A stretch of DNA of 64,000 nt from Phalacrocorax aristotelis (taxonomy: Eukaryota; Chordata; Aves; Suliformes; Phalacrocoracidae). Location of the stretch: contig NC_134285.1 of assembly GCF_949628215.1 (NCBI RefSeq), forward strand, positions 25,620,797-25,684,796, in the 5' to 3' direction. Positions 12,601 to 24,617 of this stretch are shown piece by piece (position 1 is the first letter of the stretch; each line of letters opens with the position of its first letter). A model generated the notes under the pieces. That model worked only from the letters and a program-made list of their open reading frames with translations. It made no database searches and was not told the origin of the DNA. The position numbers were made by a program, and so were the translations under genes.

Positions 12601-15600
12601 AACAGCTACCTCAGACACGATTAGCTCTTAGGGAAAGGACACGTTTGCTGGAATCTGTTGCACATTAAGAATTTGACCTCCCATAACTGACTATATAAGG
12701 CCCTCTTTATCACACAGGAGCCAGAAATTGGCACCTACAGTTTCTTGCCAGGAATGTAGTCAAGGATGTCCATTTCGTACATAGTGCTGTCAGAATGCTA
12801 GCCCAACTCACACAGCTGCAAGCATTGCTTTGCAGCCACTGCCTACTCCTTTATAGATGGAAACTTTCTAAATGTTATTTCCCTGGATGATTTGCATGTC
12901 CTTTCAGTGCTGGCTGTATCCCTACACATTTACTTTTTCTGAGACAAAGTTATTCTCTCCTGAGAATATGTGCTCAGATAGGGGCTGTGTCTTCCTACTA
13001 ATGTCACAGAGGTGTGGAAAAAGAGAATGCTTTTAAAGTTATATTTCACAAGTATGTGAAGAGAAGGCTTCAGTTTCCTACTTTTCGTTACCTACTTCTC
13101 ACTAACAATAAAGCCAGAAGTTACCTTTGTTTCTCATCAGGGGATGTTACTGACTTCTGTGGTTTAGCATCTCTTAAGTCTATGTACGCAGTTACAGGCT
13201 CTGGCAGGCACTGTAATCTCATCACGTCCATCCTTAGAGAACTTCGTGAAGATGATAGGATGGCAACATCCCTAAGGATAGAAAACACTGTTTCAGCGTG
13301 TCCTCCGCCTTATTCAGACAAGAAGCCTGCAGGGTGTGGATTATGATCAAAATTGGATTGTGAAAGGAGCTTTGTGCTTGGCTACTGTACAGATTCAAAC
13401 TCTGCTTCTGCCTACTATCCACCACCTTACAAAGCTGAACTCAAAGATTCAGCTTTCCCCTGAGGAATATCAATCACAGACAGCATGATGAGGGATATTT
13501 AGTTCTTCAAAACTGACCACATCAAATTGTTCTGTAGAACAAAGGTAGGCAGTTATGGTACAGAAAGATCTTAAAAGTTTTAAGACCCCTGTGTCAATTA
13601 GTAAAAGCAGGTCCCTTTTTCCTCTCTGCCTCCTTTGGCAATTCTAGTTTATCCTTCAGAGCATACAAAGTGTAAATCATCTTCATGACTCTCCCTGCTC
13701 TGGAAATGCATCCTCATTGCACCTTCCCCTTTACAGGCTCGTTTCATTACTGTTTCCTCTGTGCTGCCACCATTGTTGTTCCCTCTGAACAGTCTGGAAA
13801 TCCACTTCCTTCACACAGAACCCTCCGAGATGCACTGATGCCTACAGCATCACTGACACCTACACTACACCACTGATACCTACAAAAAAAAAAAAAATCC
13901 TGTATACTTTAGCTAAATTGAGGTACCAGTAAGAGAAACTGGTACCCTAGATGACAAAAAAATGTGGCCATGATAATTTGCTTAGCCTTGTTTTCCTGCC
14001 TTTCCCATTTGTCCCACGTGTTTGGTAAGGTCTAGACAAAGGTGGTGGTTGATGGAGAATGCTAGAGTGGCAGGATACTGACTGTCTATCATCAAATGTA
14101 TGTGAATGACAGAGTCTTAGTTTTTTCCCTTTAATATCTCTGTAGCATACTCCAACTACATTATCAGCTTTCTGCAGAGGCTACAGAGACAAGCACCTAT
14201 AGAACACCACGAGTTTCCAGGTATCACTAGTGGCAGTCATGATTACCTAGTGTATATGACAGAAAAGGACCTACTTCTTATTCTCTTGCTGTTCTTGAAA
14301 GGAGAAGAGCTTGGCTGATGGCCATCTGCAGTGTGGAGATACTGTCCTGGACTGCCTGGCACACAGCTCTTCTAGCTTTTCCATGAGCTGATTTTCAGAC
14401 CTACCCCTGAAGGTCTCTATGGAAGAGCAACAAAAAGAATCACCAGCTGTCGTCTACTGCCACGGGATCACCCCAATATACCCTCTCCCCATTTTCACGT
14501 TGTCCCTTTCTCTACAGTCTGTCAGAAGGGGAATGTTAAAGATACTATTGTCATCTGGCTCTGACAAACTGACTTCAAACCTTCATCTATCATGTCTGAT
14601 TCACTCTCAGGCCATGACAGGCCACAGAGCACTGGCTTCAAGCTACAAAAGCAAGATGAAATCTTGAGGGAAGCTAATTAATTAAAAATATGTTTTGCAG
14701 AGGCATTAAAAAACCCACTATGATTTCAACATTCAAGATGATGCTGCAGGGAATGCCTTAAACATGGGAACTTGAGTTTTATTTATTTTTATACACTTTC
14801 AGCAAAGTTGATATTAATTTAGCAGTGTTACCATGATCTGCCGAGGAAAAAGCAACTTCTGCATGAGTGTTATCTTTCTGCTGCTCCAGCTCCTCAAGAA
14901 TCTCGTCTAGATCACATTTCTCAATATTCTGAAAGAAAACAGTTGAACTGTGATGGAAAATTCACTCCCAGGAGACTGCTACAAAATAAAAGCCCCTTTG
15001 ACTCACATTCTTGGTAGCAAGTCCATCCGATTCTTCTGGCACATATAAATACACAAATGGCATGGAAGTTCACCTCACTTATCTCCAGTACTATGTCACT
15101 GCCACTTGCCAGTAGATGAACCAGCAGCACGTCACTCTGGACACAGCTGCTTCAACATGGGCCTCAGCAATTGGCATGACTAACAAAAGGGTATTTATGG
15201 TTTGAGCACTGTTTGCCTCATGTCATTGCCAAGGCTTTGCACATCTAGCATAGGCAAGTGCAGTATAATTACCAAGAGAAACCAGCAAAGGATTAACTGA
15301 TGTTCATTCACATATAACAAAGGCAGAGTACCTTCTTCTTCCCCACTTTAAAAAAAAATGCGAAGTCTAGAAGATGGTTCTAGAATGGACTGAATGGACA
15401 GCTCCTTAAAGGAGAAACATAAGCCCATCTTAAATATCCACCTGACCCTTCTCTCCATAAGCTGGGACCTAACTCATGTGATGTCCTCCACATCGCTTGG
15501 TCTTCCACACGCATTCACATAGTGGAGTCTTTCCACCAGCAACTATTCCCCTTCATCCCTCCCACCCACTAACAGTATGAGACCTCCACACATTTTATTC

Positions 15601-18600
15601 CTCTCTGTCCATCCCTCCAAGTACCTTTCCTCATCCTTTCACCGCCTCCGAAAGATGATGCCCCTAACTACACTGCCAGCTTGCTTTAAGCAGTTCCACA
15701 AGGAAGTGCTGTAATGAAAGGAATGCGTTTACTATATCTTCAGACAGTGCATGTATCCAGCTCTTCATCTACTTCTGCTGAGGCTTCTTCTGAGAAACAT
15801 GAACCCTTTTGATATAGGCTACAGAAAACCACTGGAGACAGTAAAACAGATTAAAAGACAGCCTGATACAAGACCAAGCATAAATATTCTGATCCTGAAT
15901 AATGCTGGGAATTTCTTACTGTCATTAAAATGAGAAGGACTTTTGGATTTTCAGTTCTTTGAGATAAGGCCTGCAGCATCTTCCCACCCTTCCACCTCCA
16001 ACTTCTGACTAGGGCATATTCCCATTCCTCTAGGTATAGTCAGCATCAGCTGCAATCGCTCAACCACTTATCCCACACTGAAGATAGGATCATCAATTTT
16101 GTTGCTATGAATCACACACACTGGCTGAGGGTACGCTCGCACTGCACACTGCTAACTTACATATAAGAACCCGTCTGCAATGACAAGGGTTCACATGCAT
16201 TTAAAACACTGATTGTTTTCCCCTCTGAATATTATTTGAAAGTTTTAATTAAAAATATCCACATCCATCTGAAATATCATCACCAGAACTTAGAAGTGCT
16301 CATGATTTTTTTTAAAAATGTGACCGTCAATTATGACAATTATGTCAGAATTACAACTAACATGCATTGCATATGGCCACTCAAGAGCTTTAGAAAAGCA
16401 GAAGCAGCTGCCAAAACATGCCGTTTCACCTTGTAAAAACCTCTGGCATCTGCCCCTCCCATTTCAGAGAAGATTCTCACTCTTTCCAGAGCAAAAAATC
16501 TTCACACATACCTGAACCATGATTAGATCTATCCTAATATTACAAGCTGCAGTTGATGAAAGGTAAAAGCCTGATGAGAGTCACAAGCTGAAGTCTCTCA
16601 CACCAACACAAAGCTAATATTTGTTCAATAAGGTCATTGAGATGTATTGGCCTGGAAGACTGAAGAATGACTGACAACTGAGCTTACTGCAGTGAGAACC
16701 ACGTCACAGATCAGTGCAGGTGCTGTTTTATCAGACATCCTGAAGGCAAAGACAACATATGCATTGGCTTTAATTATGATGCAGTTGGGTCTAAGCTTCT
16801 TTTCCAGTAATAGCATTTGAATACAAACCATTATAATAAAAAGATCAAACTACCATCTAACCTGCTATATTAAGGCTTTATCCTCCTAACCCTTAAATGG
16901 AACAGCACTATTGTAAGGTTCCATTCAGGGTCCAGAAGAAAGAGGAACAAAGATTTGCACAATTCCATTTCTAACACAGAAAGAGACTTAAGTATATTTT
17001 AAGAAAAAAAATATTCAAATTAACTGATATGATTAGAGTCAAGAAACTGTATATTAGTTTTAATAACTTTACTTGACATAAACTGAGGTCCTTTGCTGAG
17101 CTGGGAACTAACAATCAGCTCTCAAATCTCAGCCTGTACACCCTGCACACATAGGATACAACTTGGCCCTCACTTTATGAAAGTGAGAATACACCGAGCC
17201 TTGTCTCGGTACTCACCCAAAAGCATCTGACTTCAGTTCACTGAAGTCAGTGATATCAAGCATGTTCTGAAATTAAAACCGTGCCTCCTGAATTAATAGG
17301 GCAACGACTTATACGAGGTGAGATGGGAATTAAACCTAGAACCACTTGAAAAAGATCCCTTCCAATAATGGTACCATTAAATGATGCAGCGCAATTTAAA
17401 AACAAAACAAAACAAAATCACAAACAAACAAAAAAAAAGAAGACAAAAAACCCAGGCAAGCACCTGCCTTCTTTGCCTACACTAGAACTGCTCTAACATG
17501 AAAAAGTTTATTTTTGTGAGTGTAGATGAAAGGGGAAAGGAAACATCTGTGCTCTACAGAAGGCTTTGAACAGAAATATCAGGCTCATGTTCTGTGCTGA
17601 TTAAGTCCTAATAGGCTTAAAAATCAATACAGGAAACAAAGATCTATAACTTGCGTACTGAAGAGAACCACCTCGCCACACTGGGGCCACATACCAGCTA
17701 AGCACATGAGTTTGTCATCCCACAGACCTAAGCACCTGCCTTGGCTGGAAGAGATTCCAGATTTCAGGAACAATCCCTAACCACCTTCTCTCCTCACCAC
17801 AGTGCTACAGGAAAGACAAGATGCTGGAAGGCTGGAAAGCTTATGGGTTTAATGCAAAGTCAGCCAGGGACCAGGAGAGTTCCCTGTCTTCCCAGGGACA
17901 GATGTTGTGGCTGGCTTTCCTGAATGAGACCATGACGCATGCTGCTGACCCATGGCTTTTGCTGCTATTACAGGCTTTTAATGACAACTCTGTGGGACAA
18001 TGACAGCTTGTTGGTAGCTCATAGAACTCATGACCCAACAAAACCCAAATTCAGGACAACACGAAAGCAACAAAGGCGGCTGTGGCATGTGCAGAATTTG
18101 GCATTTCAGTTCTTTATTTTAGTAGCATTCTGCAAGCAATGCACTGTGCCCTCTGCCCCACAAGCAGCACTCTCCAAAACCATTCATTTGGGCCACTTAC
18201 CTGCAATGAGAAATGGGTTAGTTCTTGAAGATTATAATCTGAGGAGGTTTCTTCCCCAGAAATTTTTTCTAGACTGTTGCTAGCACCATGTGAGGGAGGC
18301 TTGATATGTAGCTCTGGGTGGCCTGGTGGCAGCTCCAGAATTATTTTGGAGAGTATCTTTGTCTCTATCAGCTTGCTTCTCTCTTTTTGACTGTTCAGCT
18401 CTTCCACATAAAATGCTGTATGAAGCCAGGAGTTCCCTCTTTCCCTGGCCTGCATCCTGCCCAGTTCTTTCTCTTCAAGGTGATCTGTGGAATCTCCAAG
18501 GGACTCTTCAAGAACAGCTCCCTTTTGGCTTGGAATGTCTTCAGTATGGCTGGCAAGGTTGGGAGTATCATCTTTAATCATTTGTACAGCTTCTTTTGCA

Positions 18601-21600
18601 ATGACTTGGGCACCATCTGGTTTTTTCTGAACACCAAAACTTTCCAGATCTTCATTCCAGATCTCCCAGGGGCATCTTTGAGTTTCCTGGGTTTGCTACA
18701 GGTAATAAAAATACAGACATGCAGAAAGTCACATCTCCCCAAGCTTTGGAAGCTGACAGTAAAGCAAAACAAAGTGATTGGCAGATCGCAGCTCCAACTC
18801 AGACACCATCTGGTAACAGCACACACCATATCCATCATGGAAAACAGTAAGACTGTTTACTTTTCAAAGTCTAACTTCAGGAAGTATTAAACATCCTGCA
18901 AATGAAATTTTCTTACATCTGCTCATCATATGACATTTCTTACACCAAGATAAACAAATGGAAAAGCAGCACAGTAAGTTAGTCTTCCCGTGATGAAACA
19001 ATAGGGTCAGCTGGCTTCTCTGCCAGCTTCCTATGATGGCTAGTCTTCATCACTGCAGACACAATGTAACCATTTTGTCTCAGAAAAGCTGTTCAAGGGA
19101 TAAACCTCATACTTGTCCTCCTTACTTAGGACCCACTGTCCTCATAAATTCTACATTTTCTAGATATATCAAATGGTGGCTGAAACTATTTCAAACCTGA
19201 AAAATCTAGGAGTCACTACACAGTGTTACTGTTAGTGCACGTGAAAAAAAAATAACAGTAACAGGACAATAATAAAAACTCTGAGGAGATAGGACCAAAA
19301 AAAAATCTAAAATCTAAAATCTCAAGAACAGAGAAAACTTTAAAGGGTCGCTGTGTAAAGAGAAAGAAAGATCTAGTCTCTAGTGAGAGAAAGTACTGGG
19401 GACTATGCTCTTCTATCACACAATTCAGTCAAACAGGTCCAATACCAGCAGCTACCCCCACTGAAGACAACCAGAAGCGTGGAGTTACAGTAGCACAGCC
19501 TGCGCACAACACTCAACCACCTGCATGCTCAAGTCTTCCAGGGAAAACTCCATCAGTTCTTCTGACAGATCGGGAATTAAGTTTGGCTGTGTCCGCTGGA
19601 AGATGAAAAGTTCCCCATCACTCTCACAATCAGACTGCAAACAGAAACAGGAAATTAAATTAAAGACTCTAATACTCACCTAAATATCTGTTTTGCAGTG
19701 ACAGATCCTATGTTGTCACCACTTGCCTGAAGTTGGGAGACAAGAATTTTCTCTGCAGTCACATCTTCACTAGACAGTCTGACAGCCCAATGCTCAGCAG
19801 CCTCGGCTGTCTTACAGTGGCCTAACATTCGAGCAAGCTACAATTGTAAAAACCATGTGAAACACTGAATTACCCTGGAGGTTGATGACAAATATCCCTC
19901 TGAGAAAGGCGATGACAAGAGCGGGCAAGTTCTCTAACTCCCAAGGGGTTGTACCACCCCATTCACCATCACGGAACAGCAAAAGCAGGGCTGCTTCTGA
20001 AGGGGAGGGTAGTGGGGAAGGGAAGCACATAACTGGGAAGGCCAGGGCCTCACCAGCCAGAACCCAGTTCCCAGTACCTAAGAGGAGTAAGCAGGATAGA
20101 CCAGAGGTAGTGACCAGGTTGAGTCAAGAATCCAGATTGCAAGACAATATTGTGGTGTTGAGGAAGGTCAGACACCAAGCCTGAAAGTCAATTTACAAGC
20201 AGGACTATATCTAGCAACCAGTACTCCAACGTAGCTCAGACAATGAGCAAAGGCCCAGAGCTGAGCTTAAATAGAGCTGCTGGACATGTGGGTGGGAGCT
20301 CCAGCTAGGGCTGGGCAGGGCCATGAAGGGTTATTATTGCAATCAGGACCCTGACATTCACTATACAGAATGCAAAGCAGTAGCTGGATTTGGTTGGACA
20401 GAATGTAAATATTTTTGAAAATCTCTTTTCTGAACATAAGATACGCATTTGAGATGAATCCTTATGCATAGACCCCAAAGTGAGATTAAGCACCTCCTCA
20501 GCAGTCAGGTCACAGATTTCTTACTTGTCCCTTTGTTTTGTAAGTGTACTTCTTCAGTAACTCACACTTCAGAGAATTCTCTCTGTCTGGTGTAATTAAC
20601 TTTTCTTAACATGAAGCAAACTGCAACAGAACTTCTTTCCTCTTAATAACTTGCATATGAGGGTAATGAAAGTACTTCAGGGCAAAAAACCACATTTGCC
20701 AGTGCCCTTTTCGAATGCAGGAGCACAGCCCGCTGAGGTTATAGGTCTCAAATGCATAAATGTATCTTCACACAAGTGGAAACTGTTTGGACAAAGGTGC
20801 AGCACTGAAACTGCATGCTCAGCAGGCTACGGTTCCACATTAAGCAGGAGAGGGATTATACAATCAGATGTTTTGAATGCAAATTAAGGGTAGCATGTAA
20901 GTGCCAAATAGATTGCCTCAGTTCCTTCAGCAGGAAATATTTTCCACATGTAATAGAAACAGAGAATTTGGAGATTGTTTATAAAGTAAAAAAAAATTCA
21001 ATATGATTTAGAGTTATAGAATGGTATTTGGCACCAAAGTACAAAGCTACCTCTCTTGTCTTAACCTTATTGTACACTTATACAAGAATGCCTAAAAATA
21101 ACTTCTACGCGTTGGGCCTTAATCTATATTATATGGACACATTTTAAAATGCAGTGGTTGTTTTAAGTAACTGAAACAGAATGTAGATAAGAGGGGAACT
21201 GAGAAACAGTAAGGTACTATAACTTGTACAAAATGTTAGTGATAGAGCCAGGTGCAGAAAACAAGTCACGGAATCTGTATCAACACTAGATCACACTGCT
21301 TCTGATGATTTATTAATAATAAGTAATAAATACCCCACGGAGGCATCTCTGGCTCCTTCACTACTCACAAGACTCCCTTTGAATCATTAAGGCCCACACT
21401 AAGCTAGAACAAAATATATCCTTCAAGTGTTCAAAAATCATTTTTCAAGTTTATATATGTTTGAAAAGTAACAAAATATTCTCATTTGGACAAAAGGCCA
21501 CTAATAATTGAGTCCTAAGACACATTATCACCTTGGAAAAGTTAATGCCAAAGGTAGCATCTTAGACTAGAGAGGTGGGCGCTTTTATTATTTCCACCAG

Positions 21601-22464
21601 ATTGTTGCTGTCTCATGAACAGAGATCTTCAGCAGCCAAGAGGCAGCCTGTCCCAGATACTAACATGTAAAAAACCTGCAATGGTGAAGAATGCTGCACA
21701 GTATCTATCAATCTTATGCTTCATATTAAAAGGTTAGTGGCATTATGCTTCTTTGCAGGTAGAATTGGAGCACAGAAAGGCAACATGGCTTGCAGAGAAT
21801 TACAGGCAGGGATTTAAATATCTGCCAAATGTTTTTTTCCAGTGGACAACAAAGCCCTCAGGAATATGACTTTCCTGTGATCCTCATACACAGAAAAACA
21901 GACTAACAAGCCTACTATCTGGCATAACACTCTCAAGCATAAAACCTTATAATTTCATTTTAAGTTGGCAGTATGCTTCATTCATACTGTATTTTTGACT
22001 GAACAAACCAAGGCTTATTCTGCAAGGTGCCTGCTACCCTCCCCTTCCCAACCTAGGCATACTTATAATCTGGAAAAATCAGTTCCATTTTCAGGTTCCA
22101 AAGAATACAGCGAGAGGAGATGGCAATTACACTCTGACAATTTGAGAGAATCCAGAAGGCTGTGGATTAATGCACAGTGTTATCATAGTCAGAAAAAGCA
22201 GCCCATCAAGGATACCATCCTAACTACTCAGAAATGCCTGGCTAAGGTGACCTTCTTTTGCTTTTGAGAGATTTTTCTAAAACACAGTGAGAAAGAAAGG
22301 CAGGTTCCAATTCTTACTGTGGAGGTGTCAGAGTCCAGAGATGGGAGCTGATCTTTCACTGCAGCAAGTATGGCTGCCCATTGAAATGTTCTGTTACTCT
22401 GAACAGGAGCTGCAGGAGGCTCAGATGGATGCTCTGTATCCTCACTTTGCCCTTCTGAGGCCAT
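8961..22464 (-). CDS. DNAAF8: DNAAF8 (C16orf71), dynein axonemal assembly factor
   Basis: Cytoplasmic factor for axonemal outer dynein arm assembly in multiciliated cells (family knowledge). Coding exons in order: 22464-22318, 19634-19521, 18695-18201, 14928-14832, 14416-14275, 13271-13125, 12327-12262, 10055-9685 and 9174 to a stop at 8961. All junctions are GT-AG with matching phases. About 597 residues (human about 520). Conserved blocks recalled from the human protein are AAVKDQLPSLDSD (exon 1), GELFIFQR..LIPDLSEEL (exon 2), KLIETKILSKI (exon 3), CDLDEILEELEQQ (exon 4), QLMEKLEELC (exon 5) and TAYIDLRDAKP (exon 6). Exon 8 carries CSGKSLLLQQL and is one base out of frame near 9876-9890. 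The C-terminus is uncertain: the frame can read through to 8961, or splice at a GTTAGT donor at 9014 to an unseen exon. It is head to head with ANKS3. No canonical poly(A) signal was seen close downstream. Confidence 0.92.
9651..9680 (+). repeat. (TG)15 microsatellite beside a DNAAF8 splice donor
   Basis: Perfect TG dinucleotide run. In the DNAAF8 transcript it is a CA repeat whose first bases lie about 5 nt past the exon 8 donor (GT at 9684-9683). Confidence 0.97.
9685..10055 (-). CDS. DNAAF8: DNAAF8 exon 8, with a one-base frame break
   Basis: The exon opens in frame after a tttctttgcag acceptor and reads through CSGKSLLLQQLHRARKEA to SQTPKILK, then a TGA at about 9874. Just past this, the frame starting at 9875 reads RKLMRLKPEKRNT and on to PEPPLITTEFPR. 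It ends at a donor whose phase exactly fits the next exon (9174-9015). The two halves therefore join if one base is missing, most simply in the C5 or T4 run at about 9880-9890. A GTGAGG sits at the break, but no acceptor lies at a workable distance. This is either an assembly error in a homopolymer or a real frameshift in this individual or lineage. Confidence 0.75.
11721..11786 (+). repeat. Polypyrimidine tract ending in a long C run
   Basis: About 66 bases that are nearly all C and T, finishing in gccccgcc and a C run of about 15. It lies inside the DNAAF8 intron between exons 7 and 8. The opposite strand is G-rich and could form a G-quadruplex; a mirror-type triplex is also possible. Confidence 0.85.
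17227..17250. repeat. Perfect inverted repeat, 10-bp arms, 4-bp loop
   Basis: ctgacttcag, ttca, ctgaagtcag: a short perfect hairpin in the DNAAF8 intron between exons 3 and 4. No RNA family is suggested. Confidence 0.8.
17398..17452 (+). repeat. A-rich simple repeat (caaa-type)
   Basis: A low-complexity run of aaaac/caaa units and A runs inside the DNAAF8 intron. No element body could be assigned. Confidence 0.7.
19727..19837 (-). other. Candidate DNAAF8 cassette exon with GC donor
   Basis: Upstream of exon 2 (19634-19521), a 111-base stretch is open in one frame (37 codons; AEAAEHWAVRLSSEDVTAEK is part of it). It is preceded by ttacaattgtag and followed by CAG/GCAAGT, the consensus form of a GC-AG donor. 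Both ends are phase 0, the same phase as the exon 1/exon 2 junction, so it could be included or skipped without changing frame. The human protein as I remember it goes straight from exon 1 to exon 2, so this would be lineage-specific, alternative or spurious. No family match is recognised. Confidence 0.35.
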
Positions 22465-23839
22465 TTGAACAGCTTCCCTTCAATCAAAGGAAAGGCAAGC
22501 TTAAGTACACCTCACGAAAGAACACAAAGGATAACATCAGTACAAAGCAAGAACAAAGCTTACACATTCAGGGTCAGCATAATTCTCAGCACTCCCAGGG
22601 TTTTCACTGTCAGCAGTGAACAATAAAATCTGCATTTTTGGAGTCATTCCTTCCCACCTGAGTTCAGAGGGTTGAGAGCTTCCTGCCATACTCACCATAC
22701 ACACCCATAATTGGGGCCACAAGAGGGGCATTCTAGCCCCTCATTTATGAAGCATTTTTGGAATTCTTAGCTGGACTGACTTGTAACTGTGTTCTCAGAA
22801 AAACATGTTCTCACTGCCTGCAGGGAGAGGGAAGCTATGCAGTGAAGGCAAGGCTGACACCTCTGCTCTCAGCTGGTCTTTTCTCCTTGTTCTTATTTGT
22901 CTCACATTCCCCTCCTCACTGCTCAAACGATAGATAAAATTATTTATGTTTCCTTTTTCTTCACTAGATTTGTGTAAAAATAGTTGAGAGTAGGCAGGCT
23001 TTTGGATTTTGACCTCTCAAAGTGTTTATAAAGCGTAATCTTTCTTCATGTTTTTCTTTATGTGCATGAGGAGTTGAGACAACACAGTAGGAACTACTGC
23101 CTTACTGACAAGTTAGATAATTAACCCCCCAGAAAACCTTTGCCTTTTAAATTTGATGCTACGATTTCACGTTTGATTCCACAGGAAGCCATGCGAGTAA
23201 ATAATTTCTGTTTGGCAAGAAAGGTTAAGAGGTTTATGACTGTATGTTGTCCAGGACTGAAATAACTGTTTATATGATTACACGGTCACTATTGCTTGCA
23301 TTGGCATGGACTGACAACACTCCTCTAGGTGCAAAGCGAAACACATCTCATGCCCTGAGAAGTTTAGAGCTTGCAAAGCACCTTTGCAAATACTTCATAT
23401 GCCATATCCATACAGTGGCAGCTTTATTCCTGCGAGACAACCCCTGAATCTGATTCACGTAAAGTGGAGGGAAATCCCAAGGCTGGAGTCCAGTAAGTAG
23501 GGGTTGCTAAGGACAAGAGGAGTCCCATGGAGATAGAAACAAACTGCCTACTGTGGCTCCCTCTGCAAACTTGAGAGAAGGTCAGTTTCCCAAGGTTAAG
23601 GATGTTCTACTGGAGCTGACTTATCAGTCGTCTAATCCAGCATCCTCTCTGGGTGCAAGCAGTAATCTATGTTTAAAACAAAGTGCAGTCCCATTAGGCA
23701 GTTGTAACACAACAGGCACTTTCTGGAGAGCTTGAGACGCAAAATCCTGAGCTTCTCCATGTCACTAGAACTGACAGGCCCCGTCACATCCATTGCGGGA
23801 GCCTCGCTGAGCATGGAGAAGCCAAGGAGACAAACACAC

Positions 23840-24020
23840 CTTCATTTCGGGGTGGTGTTCAGGGGCACAGAGCCCGCCGCAGACCGGGGATGAGCTAACC
23901 CCTGCCCTCAGCACTTGTCACACCACACCGACAGGCTTCGGGACCCGCAGTGGAGAGAAACACCCCGACGGGACCCGCCGAGGGAACTCCCTTGAGAGAC
24001 ACCAAAATGGTAGCCCGGGC
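23840..24020 (-). other. DNAAF8: Probable DNAAF8 5' UTR exon
   Basis: The DNAAF8 start codon (22464) lies just inside an exon whose acceptor is at about 22478 (tttgattgaag), so a separate 5' UTR exon is needed. In the CpG island a minus-strand donor, AAATGAAG/GTGTGT, ends a GC-rich exon at 23840. The transcription start cannot be fixed from sequence; the upper limit given is nominal. The 22480-23839 interval is the intervening intron, with nothing else recognised. Confidence 0.45.
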
Positions 24021-24021
24021 G

Positions 24022-24032
24022 GCGCATGCGCA
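24022..24032. promoter_or_regulatory. NRF1 site (gcgcatgcgca)
   Basis: A palindromic match to the NRF1 core, 19 bases left of the X-box on the DNAAF8 side of the island. Confidence 0.7.
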
Positions 24033-24050
24033 GGTACCCTAACACCTCCC

Positions 24051-24064
24051 GTCGCCATGGCAAC
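24051..24064. promoter_or_regulatory. RFX X-box (gtcgccatggcaac)
   Basis: A full match to the X-box consensus GTNRCC-N0-3-RGYAAC: GTCGCC, two-base spacer AT, GGCAAC. RFX factors use this motif to drive ciliary genes. It sits between DNAAF8 and ANKS3, both tied to cilia, so one site could serve both directions. Confidence 0.8.
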
Positions 24065-24433
24065 GGGGCCAGCAGCGGCCCACGCTCCCGGCCCGCCGTC
24101 CCCCGCCGCCCCGGTGCCCTCTTCCCGTCACTCACGGCACCCACCCGGGCGCCTCCGAGTGTGTGTGTATGTCCCCCTTCCTTCCCACGCATCAGCTCCG
24201 GTCTGGGGTCCTGACACCGGGGTAAAGCGACCGACGTGACTCATAAGTGAGGAAAAAAAACCCAGGAGGAGCCAGTCAGCAACAACGCAACTCAAAAACC
24301 CCCGCAATCTTCACTCCGCCCTCATCACTTCTGGTGCGCCTTTATTTTCCACCCCCACCCCGTACCTCAGCCACTGGCTCGGGTCCGCCCCGCCTGCTGC
24401 CACGGCCCGCCCTCCCGCCAGAACCCGAATCCC

Positions 24434-24481
24434 ATTGGCTTACCTTCTCCCCAACCTCCTCACAGAGACACTTTATATTGG
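24434..24481 (-). promoter_or_regulatory. Two inverted CCAAT boxes
   Basis: ATTGG at 24434-24438 (context cccattggct) and again at 24477-24481 (tatattggcc), about 43 bases apart. They lie 140-180 bases upstream of the ANKS3 first-exon donor, a typical NF-Y position and spacing. Confidence 0.55.
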
Positions 24482-24523
24482 CCCGACGCCCTGGGGGGGG
24501 CGGGCTTTTGCCGCGAAGCCTTT

Positions 24524-24536
24524 TGGGACTTGTAGT
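24524..24536 (-). promoter_or_regulatory. ZNF143/SBS-like element (actacaagtccca on minus)
   Basis: tgggacttgtagt is the complement of the ACTACAATTCCC-type core bound by ZNF143/THAP11, often found close to transcription starts. One base differs from the commonest core. It lies about 80 bases before the ANKS3 exon 1 donor. Confidence 0.6.
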
Positions 24537-24539
24537 CCG

Positions 24540-24617
24540 GAGACTCGACCGGAGGGTTCCCGGCATCTCTTGCGCGGGCGGGGCGGTTCCCGGTAGCGGA
24601 GTTCACCGGCGGTGCAG
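24540..24617 (+). other. ANKS3: ANKS3 first non-coding exon (end defined by donor)
   Basis: A GC-rich segment ends in GGTGCAG/GTGAGG at 24617, a strong donor, with no usable ATG. The ANKS3 start codon is in an exon opening at 28307, so this is the natural 5' UTR exon. The left border is nominal. A possible alternative UTR exon is 28062-28160, bounded by tatttttccag and GCAGAG/GTAGGA. Confidence 0.55.
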
